A program made the position numbers and the translations under genes. From assembly GCF_023053635.1 (NCBI RefSeq), contig NC_086183.1:29151501-29215500 (forward strand): a stretch of 64,000 nucleotides of DNA, read 5' to 3'. The DNA is from Elgaria multicarinata webbii. Its lineage: Eukaryota > Chordata > Lepidosauria > Squamata > Anguidae. The notes beneath the pieces were generated by a model. The model made no database searches. It saw only the letters and a program-made list of their open reading frames with translations, and had not been told where the DNA came from. Of the stretch, positions 18,258 through 28,862 are shown piece after piece; position 1 is the first letter of the stretch, and every line of letters begins with the position of its first letter.

Positions 18258-18819
18258 AGAGGGGTGTCTGTGGACATGTGGGTGGGGGGCTTTCTTTTCC
18301 ACCCCCAACAGTTATTGCTACAGCCTCCAAAACCATTGCTTACAAAAAGGAGGAGGCGGTGAGGAGGCGAATCCACATTTGCTCAATCGAGCAAGAAGGT
18401 TGCAATAAATAAATAAATAAATCCCCGGCCCTCAAGGAAGGCTGTATTTACTGACCTTGCTTTATCTCCGTGAAGTGATTGTGTCGCTCACATCTTTCAC
18501 TTCCCGGATTTGTGAGCTGTCTGAGGCAGCCCTGAGGGGGTCGGGTCCTTTTGAAGAAGAGAGAGAAAGAGAGAGCTAAAGATTTAGGGTACCACTTATC
18601 GGCTTGATTGATGCCAGGGGTGTGTGTGGCGGGTTTGGGATGCAACTCTGGGGACGAGCTGCCGCGGCTGTTACAGGGTCCTCCATTTTTCATAGGGCAC
18701 AACGAAATATTCTGTGTAGTTCCATAATTCTTGTTAGAGATTTCTTTGCTGCGCTCCACCACCACCCCTCCTGATTTCCACAATGCAGGGAAACAAAATA
18801 CCTTAGAAAAATTATTGTT

Positions 18820-18946
18820 GTTGTTACTATATTTATTTATGTCCTGCCTCTTGTCCAATGCTGAGCCTCAAGGTGGCATTACAAAATTTATAACATATAC
18901 ATTTAAAACCTATAAACAGAAATATACAAAGTCAAAAATATATTAA
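18820..18946 (-). mobile_element. LINE 3' tail fragment
   Basis: ATATTTATTTATGTCCTGCC, CTCAAGGTGGCATTACAAAA and an A-rich stretch with TATAAACAGAAATAT: LINE-tail-like, of uncertain subfamily. Confidence 0.4.
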
Positions 18947-18948
18947 AT

Positions 18949-19545
18949 CATAGAATCATAGAATAGCAGAGTTGGAAGGGGCCTACAAGGCCATCGAGTC
19001 CAACCCCCTGCTCAATGCAGGAATCCACCCTAAAGCATCCCTGACAGATGCTTGTCCAGCTGCCTCTTGAAGGCCTCTAGTGTGGGAGAGCCCACCACCT
19101 CCCTAGGTAACTGTTTCCATTGTCGCACTGCTCTAACAGTCAGGAAGTTTTTCCTGATGTCCAGCTGGAATCTGGCTTCCTTTAACTTGAGTCCGTTATT
19201 CCGTGTACTGCACTCTGGGAGGATCAAGAAGACATCCTGGCCCTCCTCTGTGTGACAACCTTTTAAATATTTGAAGAGTGCTATCATGTCTCCTCTCAAT
19301 CTTCTCTTCTCCAGGCTAAACCTGCCCAGTTCTTTCAGTCTCTCTTCATAGGGCTTTGTTTCCAAACCCCTGATCATCCTGGTTGCCCTCCTCTGAACAC
19401 GCTCCAGCTTGTCTGCATCCTTCTGGAATTGTGGAGCCCAGAACTGGACGCAATACTCTAGATGAGGCCTAACCAGGGCCAAATAGAGAGGAACCAGTAC
19501 CTCACGTGATTTGGAAGCTACACTTCTATTAATGCAGCCTATATT
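18949..19545 (-). mobile_element. CR1-type LINE, 3' end with ORF2 C-terminus
   Basis: The minus-strand frame (19030-19575) is open for 181 codons. It reads [19 protein letters not shown], then M-I-R-G-L-E[11 protein letters not shown] and W-K-Q-L-P-R-E-V-V, the C-terminal region of CR1-clade reverse transcriptase proteins. The 3' terminus repeats ATAGAATCAT. It is 5'-truncated, so it cannot move by itself. Confidence 0.9.
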
Positions 19546-20117
19546 ATACAACTGTACCTCTGTGAGTGACCACAAATTTTTGCTTTAAACCTGCATTCCT
19601 GCACAGCTGCAAAGGTGTGCATGCAGTTCTCAAACCTTAAAAAAGAAAGAAAGAAAAAAGCAACCTGAAATGGCAGCATGACGTCCCAGTCTTCCTGCAA
19701 TTGCAGAATTATACTGTGGTTTCTGCTGGCACGTGTTTGTGTAATACACACAAACAATAACGCTTAAACAAAAAACTATAAATATAAGTCACCTTGGGAG
19801 GCACGATTTGGGCCAAAAGGAGACTCATACATGTATAAATAAAAACATAAATTAAAAAGGACACATGGCCTTTGAAGTCCCCATTTCCTCTCCTATGATT
19901 ACAACACTATGCACTGATGTGTGACACTTGCTTGTGTTATAAACACAGAAGATACTGAGGTGTATGGGGGGAACTGGGGCAGCGCTGCTTCAGAGAAAAA
20001 ACAGGGTCTGGTCCCTGATTACATTTAAAAATAAAATCAAAATGAGAAATCCACCACTAGAGGGCACTGAAAACTGGCTAGTAAGATACGATATAGTTTC
20101 CTTGCATTCATCTAGCC

Positions 20118-20800
20118 CAGGGGTTCCCAAAGTGGGTGGTACTGCCCCGGTGGGATTGCATAGGGGAGCGTTAAGAGGCAAAGGGGCGGCAAGGGGGCAC
20201 TCGAGGTGGTCTTTTCCATACCTGGAGTTTTGGTTACAGAAGGAAATTTCTGATCGCTATCCTGCACTACGGAGAGTGGTTCAGAAGCTCCTGGCTGTAT
20301 TTCCAACATCATATCTGGTGGAATGTGGTTTTAGTGTGGTCTGCCGACTTCTCTCCAAGCAAAGAAATCGACTCCAGATTACTAAACGTGGTGATTTAAG
20401 ACTCATGTTAAGTGACTTTAAACCAGACATTGGGAAACTGGTATCACTTCATCAAGCCCGTCCATCACATTAAGAATTTACAGAATAGTGAGGTACTCTA
20501 CCCTAGTTACGAAGTGTGATATCTAATATTCTTGCTAAATGATTACTTTGAAAAGATGATATCACTGGATCAAGTACATCAATTAGGTTTAATTGAATAA
20601 ACTAAAAAAAATGTAATTGGATTTTGAATAAATATTCAATTAATTGTTACTGTTTTGAATTTTATTGTCATTATCTTCCTTAGTGGGTCGTTGAAAATCG
20701 CTATTCCGAATAATAATTTTTATAGTGTAGGGTAGGGGGCACTGGGCATGAGTTTGGGGAACCAAGGGGGCGGTGACCTGAAAAAGTTTGGGAACCACTG
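20118..20800 (+). mobile_element. hAT transposon, internally deleted, with transposase 3' end
   Basis: 683 bp flanked by perfect 8-bp repeats ATCTAGCC (20110-20117, 20801-20808). The left end CAGGGGTTCCCAAA pairs with the right end TTTGGGAACCACTG. The plus-strand frame ending at 20473 encodes the C-terminal dimerisation region of a hAT transposase of the ZBED5/SCAND3-like group: E-I-S-D-R-Y-P-A-L, then L-A-V-F-P-T-S-Y-L-V-E-C-G-F-S-V-V and K-R-G-D-L-R-L-M-L. The catalytic region is missing, so the copy is non-autonomous. Confidence 0.88.
20200..20473 (+). pseudogene. hAT transposase C-terminal fragment
   Basis: About 85 codons of hAT dimerisation domain remain, with the signature F-P-T-S-Y-L-V-E-C-G-F-S (family form P-S-S-Y-L-V-E-A-G-F-S) and R-N-R-L-Q-I-T-K-R-G-D-L-R. 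The BED finger, the DDE catalytic part and the start are gone. The open frame can be followed upstream to 19964, but only through unrelated flanking sequence. Confidence 0.8.
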
Positions 20801-20878
20801 ATCTAGCCCAGGCAGGGGCGGACTTTAAAAAATCTAGAACCCCTGAGGTCCAACAAAATGCAAAATAAGTTTTTGATA

Positions 20879-21106
20879 TAGAGGCTATCAATGGCTACTA
20901 GCCCTGATGGTTGTGCGCTATCTCCAGTATTTGAGGCAGTAAGCCTGTGTGCACCAGTTGCTGGGGAACATGGGTGGCTGGGTGCTGTTGCACCATGTCC
21001 TGCCTTGTTCATCCCTGGCCGATGGCTGGTTGGCCCTTGTGTGAACAGAATGCTGGACTAGATGGACCCTCGGTCTGATCCAGCAGGGCTCTTCTGATGT
21101 CCTTAA
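20879..21106 (+). mobile_element. CR1-type LINE 3' end, fragment
   Basis: From GAGGCTATCAATGGCTACTA to GGGCTCTTCTGATGTCC, same subfamily as 1-313. Confidence 0.7.
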
Positions 21107-22080
21107 CCAGATGCAAAATGGTGGCTCGGGGTGCTTATATAATAACTTCAGGAGGTGGGGTCTGCATCAAGGGAATGGCATATAGAATAGCCTCAGGAGA
21201 TGGGATTCTTCCAGCTTAATTTTGCAGTGTTGGGCAGGGAGGGAGCATTTTCACAGTTAGTATTGTTAAACAATTGAGAGTTAGAAAACTTGGATGCTCT
21301 ACTGCAAATCAAACCTATCAGTAGATCCCAATCTACCTTCTGGCCTCCCACTGATCTAGCTCATAGAAACATACTTCTGTGGCTGCAATGGATCCCATGA
21401 ATCCATGGATTCAATGGGCTGGTTCGGATGTAAACTGGGGCACGCTGCTCCATCAATCACTCCTGGATCCCTCCTGCCGGCAGAACGAGCAGAATAAACC
21501 AGGAAGTCTCATCCATGGTTTGTTTAGCGTTATGTTGCTCTCCTAACAAGCCAGGATCATACGCCGGAGTAGATACATATGAGAATTTAGGTTCAGTTCT
21601 CAAATCCTTAGAACTTGCCCTGTTCACAGCCTCAAATGTGATTGCTTTTCCCCCCTCCCATTTGGAAAATGTGGATCTTTCAAAAAATAATAATAAGCAT
21701 TTTCATGCTTTAACCAGCGAGGGAAATGTTCATATTTCTAAAAAAAACGTGCATAGAAATGCTCCCTTTCCCCATTTGAACAAAAATGGCTTGCAAACGA
21801 ACATGGGAGTGAGGCAAACCGTGTTTTGAAATGGAGTTTGGAGAATCTGGGCAAATAATCCCTGGTTCTCCTATCCCTAACCCAGAGTTTGTTTTTGTGC
21901 ATTCCAGATAAGCCGTCCTTCAAAAGAATTCAGCCATATCGTGATGTCCAAACTGGGCCGTTATATGGCATGAGGGTCAACTTCACACAAGCCGTCAGAC
22001 TCGGGTGGGATTGCCCAGTTCCAGGAGTCAGTCACTTTTCCATTGCCGGATCAGAGCCAGGGTACACAGCGGCAGGACAA
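21107..22080. other. Unique non-coding DNA
   Basis: No gene recognised. Short open frames on both strands have no recognisable domain. A-rich and CT-rich runs alternate. Confidence 0.4.
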
Positions 22081-22087
22081 ACATTAC

Positions 22088-22218
22088 CTGGACACTGAGT
22101 TCCTAGACAGCCTTTGGCGAGTAGGTCTTGTCCACGTGATAACAAACTCTTTCCCAACAGAGGGACTGCCTTGTGAATGAGGTCCTGGTGAAAAAGCACA
22201 GAGTTGGCCTGGGGCACG
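22088..22218 (-). other. Splice-flanked open segment, possible orphan exon
   Basis: 131 nt with a strong pyrimidine tract and CCCCTTCAG acceptor and a CAG/GTAATG donor, open in one frame. It would encode about 43 residues including V-P-Q-A-N-S-V-L-F-H-Q-D-L-I-H-K and L-L-G-K-S-L-L-S-R-G-Q-D-L-L. I recognise no family and found no partner exon. Chance is a fair alternative. Confidence 0.2.
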
Positions 22219-22261
22219 CTGAAGGGGAAAGAAGCCTGATAGCAGCACCCTTTCTGAATAA

Positions 22262-22815
22262 CCCATAGAATCCCAGAATAGTTGAGTCGGAAGGGGTCTG
22301 TGAGGCCATCGAGTCCAACCCTCTGCTCAATGCAGGAAACCACCATAAAGCCTACCTGACAGGTAGCTGTCCAGCTGCATCTTGAAGGCCTCTAGTGTGG
22401 GAGAGCCCATGACTTCCCTTGGTCACTGGTTCCATTGTTGTGCTGCTCTAACAGTCAGGAAGTTTTTCCTGATGTGCCACCAGAATCTGACTTCCTGTCA
22501 CTTGAGCCCCTTATTCCGTGTCCTGCACTCTGGGACGATCGAGAAGAGATCCTGGCCCTCCTCTGTGTGACAACCTTCCAAGCATTTGAAGAGTGCTTTC
22601 ATGTCTCTCCTCAGCCTTCTCTTCAGGATAAACACGCCCAATTCTTTCAGTCTCTCCTCAGAGGGCTTTGCTTCCAGACCCCTGATCATCGTGGTTGCCC
22701 TCCTCTGTCCCCTCTCCAGCTTATCTGCTTGTCGATGCAGTACTCAAAATGAGGCCTAACCTGTGCCGAACAGAGGGAAACCAGTATCCCATGTGATTTG
22801 GAAGCTTATACTTCT
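22262..22815 (-). mobile_element. CR1-type LINE 3' end, fragment
   Basis: Minus-strand copy of the 18949-19545 subfamily, more diverged and with several small deletions. Begins with the tail CATAGAATCCCAGAATAGTT. Confidence 0.85.
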
Positions 22816-22954
22816 CAGTGACACCTGATGAGCACCAAGTCAGAGATACTGTAAGTTGCAGGTGCTACCCATAGTGCATTGCTATCCCCACCGTCCTCTT
22901 GTCTCTTCGGTATACAGGCCACAATCCAGCACTCAGGAGTTCCCCCACTCAGTG

Positions 22955-23118
22955 CCCACAACCTCCCTAGGTAACTGGTTCCATTGTCGTACTGCTCTAA
23001 CAGTCAGGAAGCTTTTCCTGATGTCCAGCCGGAATCTGGCTTCCTTTAATTTGAGCCCATTATTCCGTGTCCTGCACTCTGGGAGGATCGAGAAGAGATC
23101 CTGGCCCTCCTCTGTTAG
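22955..23118 (-). mobile_element. CR1-type LINE, internal fragment
   Basis: Covers W-N-Q-L-P-R-E-V-V back to [10 protein letters not shown] of the ORF2 C-terminus. It lacks the 3' tail and is a separate piece from 22262-22815, as it overlaps the same part of the element. Confidence 0.75.
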
Positions 23119-23750
23119 CAGCGATGAGACGGAGGAGGAGAAGCAAGAGCAGATGGTGGCAATGGTGGTGAGAAGGTAGGCTCCTTGAGGGTGACCTGCC
23201 AAAAGACCTTCAAAACCTGGAGCTGGTGTGACACCTGTGGAGTAGATGGTTTAGTCCCTTGGGCGGGGCTCTCACTCAGAGGGCGGGCTAGAGAAGAAAC
23301 AGCAAAAAGAAATGAAGTTGAATATTAGAAGAACTTCTGTTTAATTATAGGCTCATCACCTTGTATAAGGTAAATTGCACTGTTAATGGTGTACAGTAGC
23401 GTTTCAAGGGGGTGGAGATATTTGGGGGGGGCATTTTTGATATTCGTACTAACTATATTATTGCAGGGCTAATACTCTGAACTGTTGTGTTACTGGTTGG
23501 GCATTGGCCTGTGAAATAAAAGTTGAGAAAACATTCTACAAAAGGGACTTCCAAAATACTCAGCACTTGGAGATACAGGACCATGTGGGACTGGGCTACA
23601 AGCAAGAGATCCATGTTGTTGTTGTTTGCACATAGAAGGACAAATTGTGGCATATTTCTGTAATTGGATGTTTACTACAGACATATATACTTTACAAGTT
23701 TATTCTAATTAAGCCCCATAGAACCCGCACGAGTAACCCGCAAAGTTATA
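23119..23750. other. Unique non-coding DNA
   Basis: No gene, RNA or repeat recognised apart from short G runs near 23430. Confidence 0.4.
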
Positions 23751-23758
23751 CTGGCATT

Positions 23759-23759
23759 G

Positions 23760-23806
<47 letters not shown>

Positions 23807-23855
23807 TATTTATATAGCACCATCAATGTACATGGTGCTGTACAGAGTAAAACAG
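23759..23855 (+). repeat. (ATT)n microsatellite joined to an interspersed repeat
   Basis: About 15 ATT units, then TTATTTATATAGCACCATCA and ATGTACATGGTGCTGTACAG. The same junction occurs at 26933-27010 and 53548-53612, so the ATT run is part of a mobile tail rather than an independent microsatellite. Confidence 0.75.
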
Positions 23856-24161
23856 AACTTACACTCCCCACTCCGCCCTGGGTACCGATGGAAGGGTGCG
23901 TCACCCAATGCCACAGCAACCGCCATTTTCCTTTGACCATAGGATGGGTTCGGCCAGGTTCAATCCAAAAAAACCACTCCATCTTTCAGATGGAAATAAC
24001 AATATACCAACATCTGGATACAGTTGTTTCGAAAAGCGCACTGCAGCTTGCTCTTGTGGTTTAAGCGGTGGCGCTTCGAAGAGTGAATCTATCGGAGAAG
24101 CAAGAGTTCATGACTACTTTACATAACTCTGAGCAATCTTTAGCCCTCATGGAAGCACCCG

Positions 24162-24162
24162 G

Positions 24163-24206
<44 letters not shown>
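24162..24206 (+). repeat. (TG)n microsatellite
   Basis: About 21 TG dinucleotides. Confidence 0.95.
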
Positions 24207-24209
<3 letters not shown>

Positions 24210-24755
24210 AACATTCCACTTCTGTTTTTAAATATCCTTCCCCATCCCTCACGTCTTCTCCCACCCGCCCCAACTCAGCTGAGCCTCAACATGAAGCAAT
24301 ACAGCTGATTCACTCCTGTGTTACAAGGTGCTTTCTTGCTCACAACAACTGGGGTGCATCTGTTTTCCATCAGCCCAGCATTGGCTGTGGTTTGCCCTTT
24401 GTCCCTGTTGGAAAGCAAAGGCTTCCTGAAATGAGTTTTGTTTCTTGCCAGGTCTCAGATATCTACAGTTAAGATAGGATGGGCAGCTTACCTCCCAGTT
24501 TATCCCCAGATAAAGGCTAAAAACTCATCAGGAGCTCAGTGTTGTGAGTCACTCTTTTTACTGACTTGTTTACCAGAAAAGCCTTATCTTGGTTTGGGAT
24601 GTCCCCACCCCTCCCTCCCCAAACATTTTCTCTCTCTGGGACAGAAGCTACCCAGCAAAGATCAGCCACAGCGGCTGTTGCAAGAACCCGATTGAGAGCG
24701 CATCTCGCCAGCCGAAAAGCGATTTGTGATCATTTTACTCCCAAGGCTTAGATAT
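24207..24755. other. Unique non-coding DNA
   Basis: No credible exon or repeat recognised. Confidence 0.4.
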
Positions 24756-24935
24756 GGTTCAGAAGTAATGCCAAACCAGGATCGACAAAACGAAACCATG
24801 CTAGGTCACGATATCTAATCCAGCACCTCTCAACAAACCATGGTTTACGCGTGGCTGCCAAACCAGGATCCGAGGATTGCATTTGCACGTAACACTAAAC
24901 CATAGTTTGGCGCTATGGGCACGAGCAGAAAGGAG
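24756..24935. repeat. MITE remnant with AAACCATGGTTT motifs
   Basis: Contains CCAAACCAGGATC twice, GAAACCATGCTAGGTCACGA, ACAAACCATGGTTTACGC and AACACTAAACCATAGTTTGG, related to segments at 7500-7800 and 57840-58075. Terminal repeats are not resolved. Confidence 0.4.
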
Positions 24936-25510
24936 CCTGCACAAGGTTCCAACGCTCTACCTCCCCTCTTCTCCTTCCACATGGGCAGGAGGAGGAATGA
25001 ACTGGTTTTTAAATGACACACGGTTAATCCTCAGACACGCATAAATATTTCTGCTTCATTTACCGGCTTTCAACACAGAGCAACCGCCGTCATAAACAAT
25101 TTAATGGGGCTGCCTTAAATCTCTTGCTTCAAAAAACAAATCTCTTACTTCAAAAACAAACTCACATGAGTGACTGGCTTGCGTTGATAAGTTTGCCATG
25201 GCTATTGGCTCCTAAAGTACGTCTCCCTTCTTTTCTCTTTTCCCTTTCAATTTAACTTTGACGTCTCCAAGGCCTCAAGAACTTACTGGTTATCTTGCCT
25301 CCTCTAGGGAAAACCGCTCACCCTCCCCTAGAATCTAAAATGACTGCTTTCAGTTGGCAACGTTCAGGCGCATGAAGTAGCACTCTGTGTCCATGGATAC
25401 ATCCCCACTGTGGCTCCAGTTTTCCCAGTTCCTGCATCCAACTGGATTTGACTCTGCGGTGGTCCCTGCCAGAGTTTCTGTCTCCTCTGCCTCCTACCCT
25501 TCCTTGTGCC

Positions 25511-25889
25511 CAGGGCCGGTGCCAGACTATTTTGCGCCCTAGGCAATGTGAGCTACTTTCACCCCCACCCCACCCCCCAAAATGCCAACTTTGATTTTTA
25601 AGAACATATGTTACCTGGAAAAAATAAGAAGCACAAAACTTGAAACTGCTAAATTTATTTTAAAGTGCAAGAAATACGCCATGCCAATTATAGCAAACAA
25701 ATTGGAAAGGAATGTCGATGAGTCTAAAATGCATTATTTAATAGGAATATCACCTCCAAATCATCCCCCCCAATTCACACACGTGCGCACACACACACAC
25801 ACACACTCAGCATCACTCACTCCAAACAAACACACGCATGAACACATGCATTCACTCAAAGTCCCTATGATGCACCACATTCACCCATA

Positions 25890-25931
<42 letters not shown>

Positions 25932-26161
25932 GCATTGCGGAAGTCCGAACGTGGAGCCGCCCCACCCCCACCCCAGCGTCCCTGGCTTTGCTTCGACTGG
26001 GCGGGCACAGGGTGCCATCTCGCCCGCCCAGGCCCAGCTGAATCCTCGGGCCGGCCCAGCTCACAGCCAACACGCGTGAGTGCTGCGCTGTGCCCGGCGC
26101 CCCTCTGAGCTTGGCGCTCTAGGCGGCCGCCTGAGTTGCCTCTATGGTAGCACCGGCCCTG
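25511..26161. mobile_element. Non-autonomous hAT-like element, complete
   Basis: 651 bp flanked by the perfect 8-bp repeat CTTGTGCC (25503-25510, 26162-26169). Ends: CAGGGCCGGTGCCAGACTA on the left and the complement CAGGGCCGGTGCTACCATAG on the right. Behind the ends are GCGCCCTAGGCAA and GCGCTCTAGGCGGC. The middle contains (AC)n at 25791-25806 and (TC)n at 25889-25929. No transposase is present. Confidence 0.85.
25889..25929 (+). repeat. (TC)n microsatellite
   Basis: About 20 TC units inside the hAT-like element. Confidence 0.95.
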
Positions 26162-26169
26162 CTTGTGCC

Positions 26170-26928
26170 TGGGCAGACATGACTTGCTGTATCAGCTTCT
26201 TATGCCATCCTTGTAAAGCCAAAAGCCTGTGGGCAGAGACAGCTGCCTCCGCGTCTAAAGCAAGACAGGCCGTGTCTTCTGTGGTTAAAGGCAGGTGATC
26301 ACAAGTCACGGCTTCTCTAACCCTAGCCATGCGTGGGTGTGTTGTGCTCTGCAGACAACGTTTAAGGCATGTGTAATCCAGGACTTCTGGATTCTACAGC
26401 CAGGTCTACGGAGGGTGGGGGGAGGAAAACGTGTGGGCTGTGGTGATAGACAAAAAGAAGAAGGAGGGAAATAGAATAGGGTTTAAGGTGGTTGTGGATA
26501 CAGAGGTTCTATTGAAAGGCGGCGAGAGTGCCATCCCCTCTTTAGAGTCACCCTCTGTTCCAAAGGCTGTCCTGTCCAATCCCAGTTTAACGATAAAGCA
26601 CCATAAGAATTGTTGCTCATCAACAGGTAGTCCCAGGACAGCAGACTGGACAGGCAGGCATGTAGATCATTACAGTGACTTGTAACTCCGTGCCCGTATT
26701 CTTCCTTCATGGAGTCATTCCATCTCTTTTCCTTCTGCCTTCTGTTTCCCCCCCGGCGTTATTGTATTTTCTCATGAGCCATTTCTTCTCACTGTATGTC
26801 CAAAGTGTGATGGCCATTGCGGTGAGATGTACTGCATTTCCATTTAAATGAGAGTAAATTGTTTCTAAATTTGCATTCATACAGGTAAGGAGGTGCCAGG
26901 CTTATACCAGTTGTGGCACTCTTTTGGG

Positions 26929-26930
<2 letters not shown>
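26170..26930. other. Unique non-coding DNA
   Basis: No gene recognised; short open frames only. Confidence 0.4.
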
Positions 26931-26932
<2 letters not shown>

Positions 26933-26976
<44 letters not shown>

Positions 26977-27245
26977 TATTTATTTATATAGCACCATCAA
27001 TGTACATGGTGCTGTACAGAGTAAAACAGTAAATAGCAAGACCCTGCCACATAGGCTTACAATCTAATAAAATCATAGTAAAGCAATAAGGAGGGGAAGA
27101 GAATGCAAACAGGTACAGGGAAGGGTAAGCAGGCACAGGGTAGGGAAAAACTAACAGTAGAAAGTAACAGTAGAAGTCTGCACAACATCAAGTTTTAAAA
27201 GCTTTAGGAAAAAGAAAAGTTTTTAGCTGAGCTTTAAAAGCTGCG
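26933..27245 (+). mobile_element. Interspersed repeat with (ATT)n start (GCACCATCAATGTACATGG family)
   Basis: The longest copy here: 16 or so ATT units, ATATAGCACCATCAATGTAC, GCAAGACCCTGCCACATAGG, TAAGGAGGGGAAGAGAATGC, then AGTTTTTAGCTGAGCTTTAA. A LINE 3' region in minus orientation is likely (the ATT run would be its tail), but I cannot assign the clade. Confidence 0.6.
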
Positions 27246-27340
27246 GTTGAACTTGTAGTTCTCAAAGTGATGCCTTTCCTCTTTTTGTCCATGAGCGATC
27301 ACCCAAATAGGATTTAATGTCGGGGGGGTTGTGCTCTGTC

Positions 27341-27406
27341 TCTTAAGAACATAAGAAGAGCAGCGTTGGATCAGTCTGAGGGTCCAACTAGTCCAGCACG
27401 CTGGCC
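27341..27406 (-). mobile_element. CR1-type LINE 3' end, part 1 of an interrupted copy
   Basis: TTAAGAACATAAGAAGAGCA to AGTCCAGCACGCTGGCCA. The rest of this copy resumes at about 27632, after later insertions. Confidence 0.6.
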
Positions 27407-27590
27407 AACTTTGTAAAACGCCCAGAGAGCTTCGGCTATGGCAGCCTTCCTCAACCTGGAGCGCTCCAGATGTGTTGGACTGCATCTCCCAGAATGCCCC
27501 AGCCAGCTGGCTGGGGCATTCTGGGAGTTGTAGTCCAACACATCTGGAGCGCCCCAGGTTGAGGAAGGCTGGGCTATGGGATGGTATATA

Positions 27591-27629
<39 letters not shown>

Positions 27630-27630
27630 A
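27407..27630 (+). mobile_element. L2-like LINE tail inserted in CR1, itself carrying a foldback
   Basis: CGCCCAGAGAGCTTCGGCTA resumes after the foldback as GGCTATGGGATGGTATATAG and ends in (ATG)n at 27590-27628. This is the plus-strand version of the tail at 30290-30330. Confidence 0.6.
27442..27571. mobile_element. 130-bp foldback (family B), complete copy 1
   Basis: Almost perfect inverted repeat: CAGCCTTCCTCAACCTGG on the left, its complement on the right, meeting at CAGCCAGCTGGCTG. It is flanked by perfect 8-bp repeats GGCTATGG (27434-27441, 27572-27579). No coding capacity; hAT-type mobilisation inferred. Confidence 0.88.
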
Positions 27631-27631
27631 G

Positions 27632-27697
27632 TAGCAGGACACGAGTGCAACAGCACCCTCACACCCATGTTCCCCAGCAACTGCTGTACCACTATGG
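27632..27697 (-). mobile_element. CR1-type LINE 3' end, part 2 of the interrupted copy
   Basis: ACAGCACCCTCACACCCATG then TTCCCCAGCAACTGCTG, the part that normally follows the 27341-27406 piece after a gap. Confidence 0.55.
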
Positions 27698-27929
27698 CCA
27701 ATGGTCAGGAATACTGGGAATAGAAATCCAAAACATCGAAAAACCGCATGAAGGGAGAACAGCAGGGGCCTTGAGGTTGTCCATCCACACTTTGCAGCAC
27801 CTGGACAGTGGACACCCAAGACACCTGGGCAGTCTTCCTTACAATGGTGAGAAGTATTCTGCTTCTATTTACATGATTGTTGTTATTATTTCTACGTTTG
27901 CATTTATACGTCTGTATTTGAGACTTGAC

Positions 27930-28032
27930 CTTGGGGGAAGCTGGGGGTGGCGACAGCCGACAGAAAGCTCTGGCGTGGGCTGGTCCATGAAGTCACGAAG
28001 AGTCGGAAACAACTGAACGAATAAACAACAAC
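27930..28032 (+). mobile_element. BovB-like LINE or Sauria SINE 3' tail
   Basis: GCGTGGGCTGGTCCATGAAG, then TCACGAAGAGTCGGAAACAA and CTGAACGAATAAACAACAAC. The GTC-CGAAGAGTCGGA-A-ACTGAACGA motif matches the known 3' end of RTE-BovB LINEs, also used by squamate Sauria SINEs. It supports a squamate source. Confidence 0.65.
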
Positions 28033-28327
28033 ATTTGCATATGCAAATATTGTGCACAGTGATGTCCTCCTTTTGGGTGATGCGTTCTCTTTGGTAATGT
28101 GCAAGCGCCTCCCCCCCCCCCCCGCTATTCTCACATGTGCAATACAAGGGTCCTTGCACCACCTGCCATCTTCGTAGGGCTGGCCTAAGATATTGGGGTT
28201 GGTTAAGGCAAAAAAATCCAAACAGCCACCTAGCTGGCCGTCCAGTTATTAAAACGAGGCACTGTCCACTAGTGGAATTTCACAAGCAAACCCTGGTGGA
28301 TTGTGTCCTGTAACCCGGTTCTGCCTA

Positions 28328-28710
28328 CAGTGCCAGATTTAGGAACGACCCAAATAAGCCATGGCTTAGGGCCTCATAAAAGATAACATTGCTTTGGCTT
28401 AAATATCTTGAAAAGTCCAGTGTGACGTACGGCAGAGTTGCCTTATACAGAGAGCAAGTGTGGCAACACAGCATTTAGTAATGGACCCGACAAGCACCAA
28501 CTAGAGCCAGTTTAAAAGAAGTTCAAATCAACCTATTTTTTTAGTGCCTTTATACACATCTTCGTAGAAGGCTATCTAACACTGTTTAACCTCCTAACAT
28601 TTGGGGCACCCTATCATTACCCTTGCACTTTTTCTGCTTTATCATTATGGTTTGGGGACGCTGAACCTTGACATGGCATTAGGGCTTCAATATGTCTTAA
28701 TCCAGCCCTG
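28328..28710. mobile_element. Old hAT-like non-autonomous element
   Basis: Left end CAGTGCCAGATTTAGGAA, right end CTTAATCCAGCCCTG (complement CAGGGCTGGATTAAG). Flanks TCTGCCTA and TCTGCCCG agree at 6 of 8 positions, as expected for an old 8-bp duplication. No transposase recognised. Confidence 0.55.
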
Positions 28711-28744
28711 TCTGCCCGCCTCCCCAACAATGCTACCCTTAATG

Positions 28745-28862
28745 GCTGTTGGGATCATATAGGGCCGCCTTTGCCAACCTGGTTGCCCTCCCTGGCTGGG
28801 GGATGGTAGGAGTTATAGCCCAAAGCATCTAGATGTCACCAGGTTGGTGAAGGTTGAGCCAG
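28745..28862. mobile_element. Decayed foldback (family B relative)
   Basis: CCTTTGCCAACCTGGTTGCC at the left and GTCACCAGGTTGGTGAAGG at the right form the arms; GGATGGTAGGAGTTATAGCC matches the inner arm. Confidence 0.5.
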
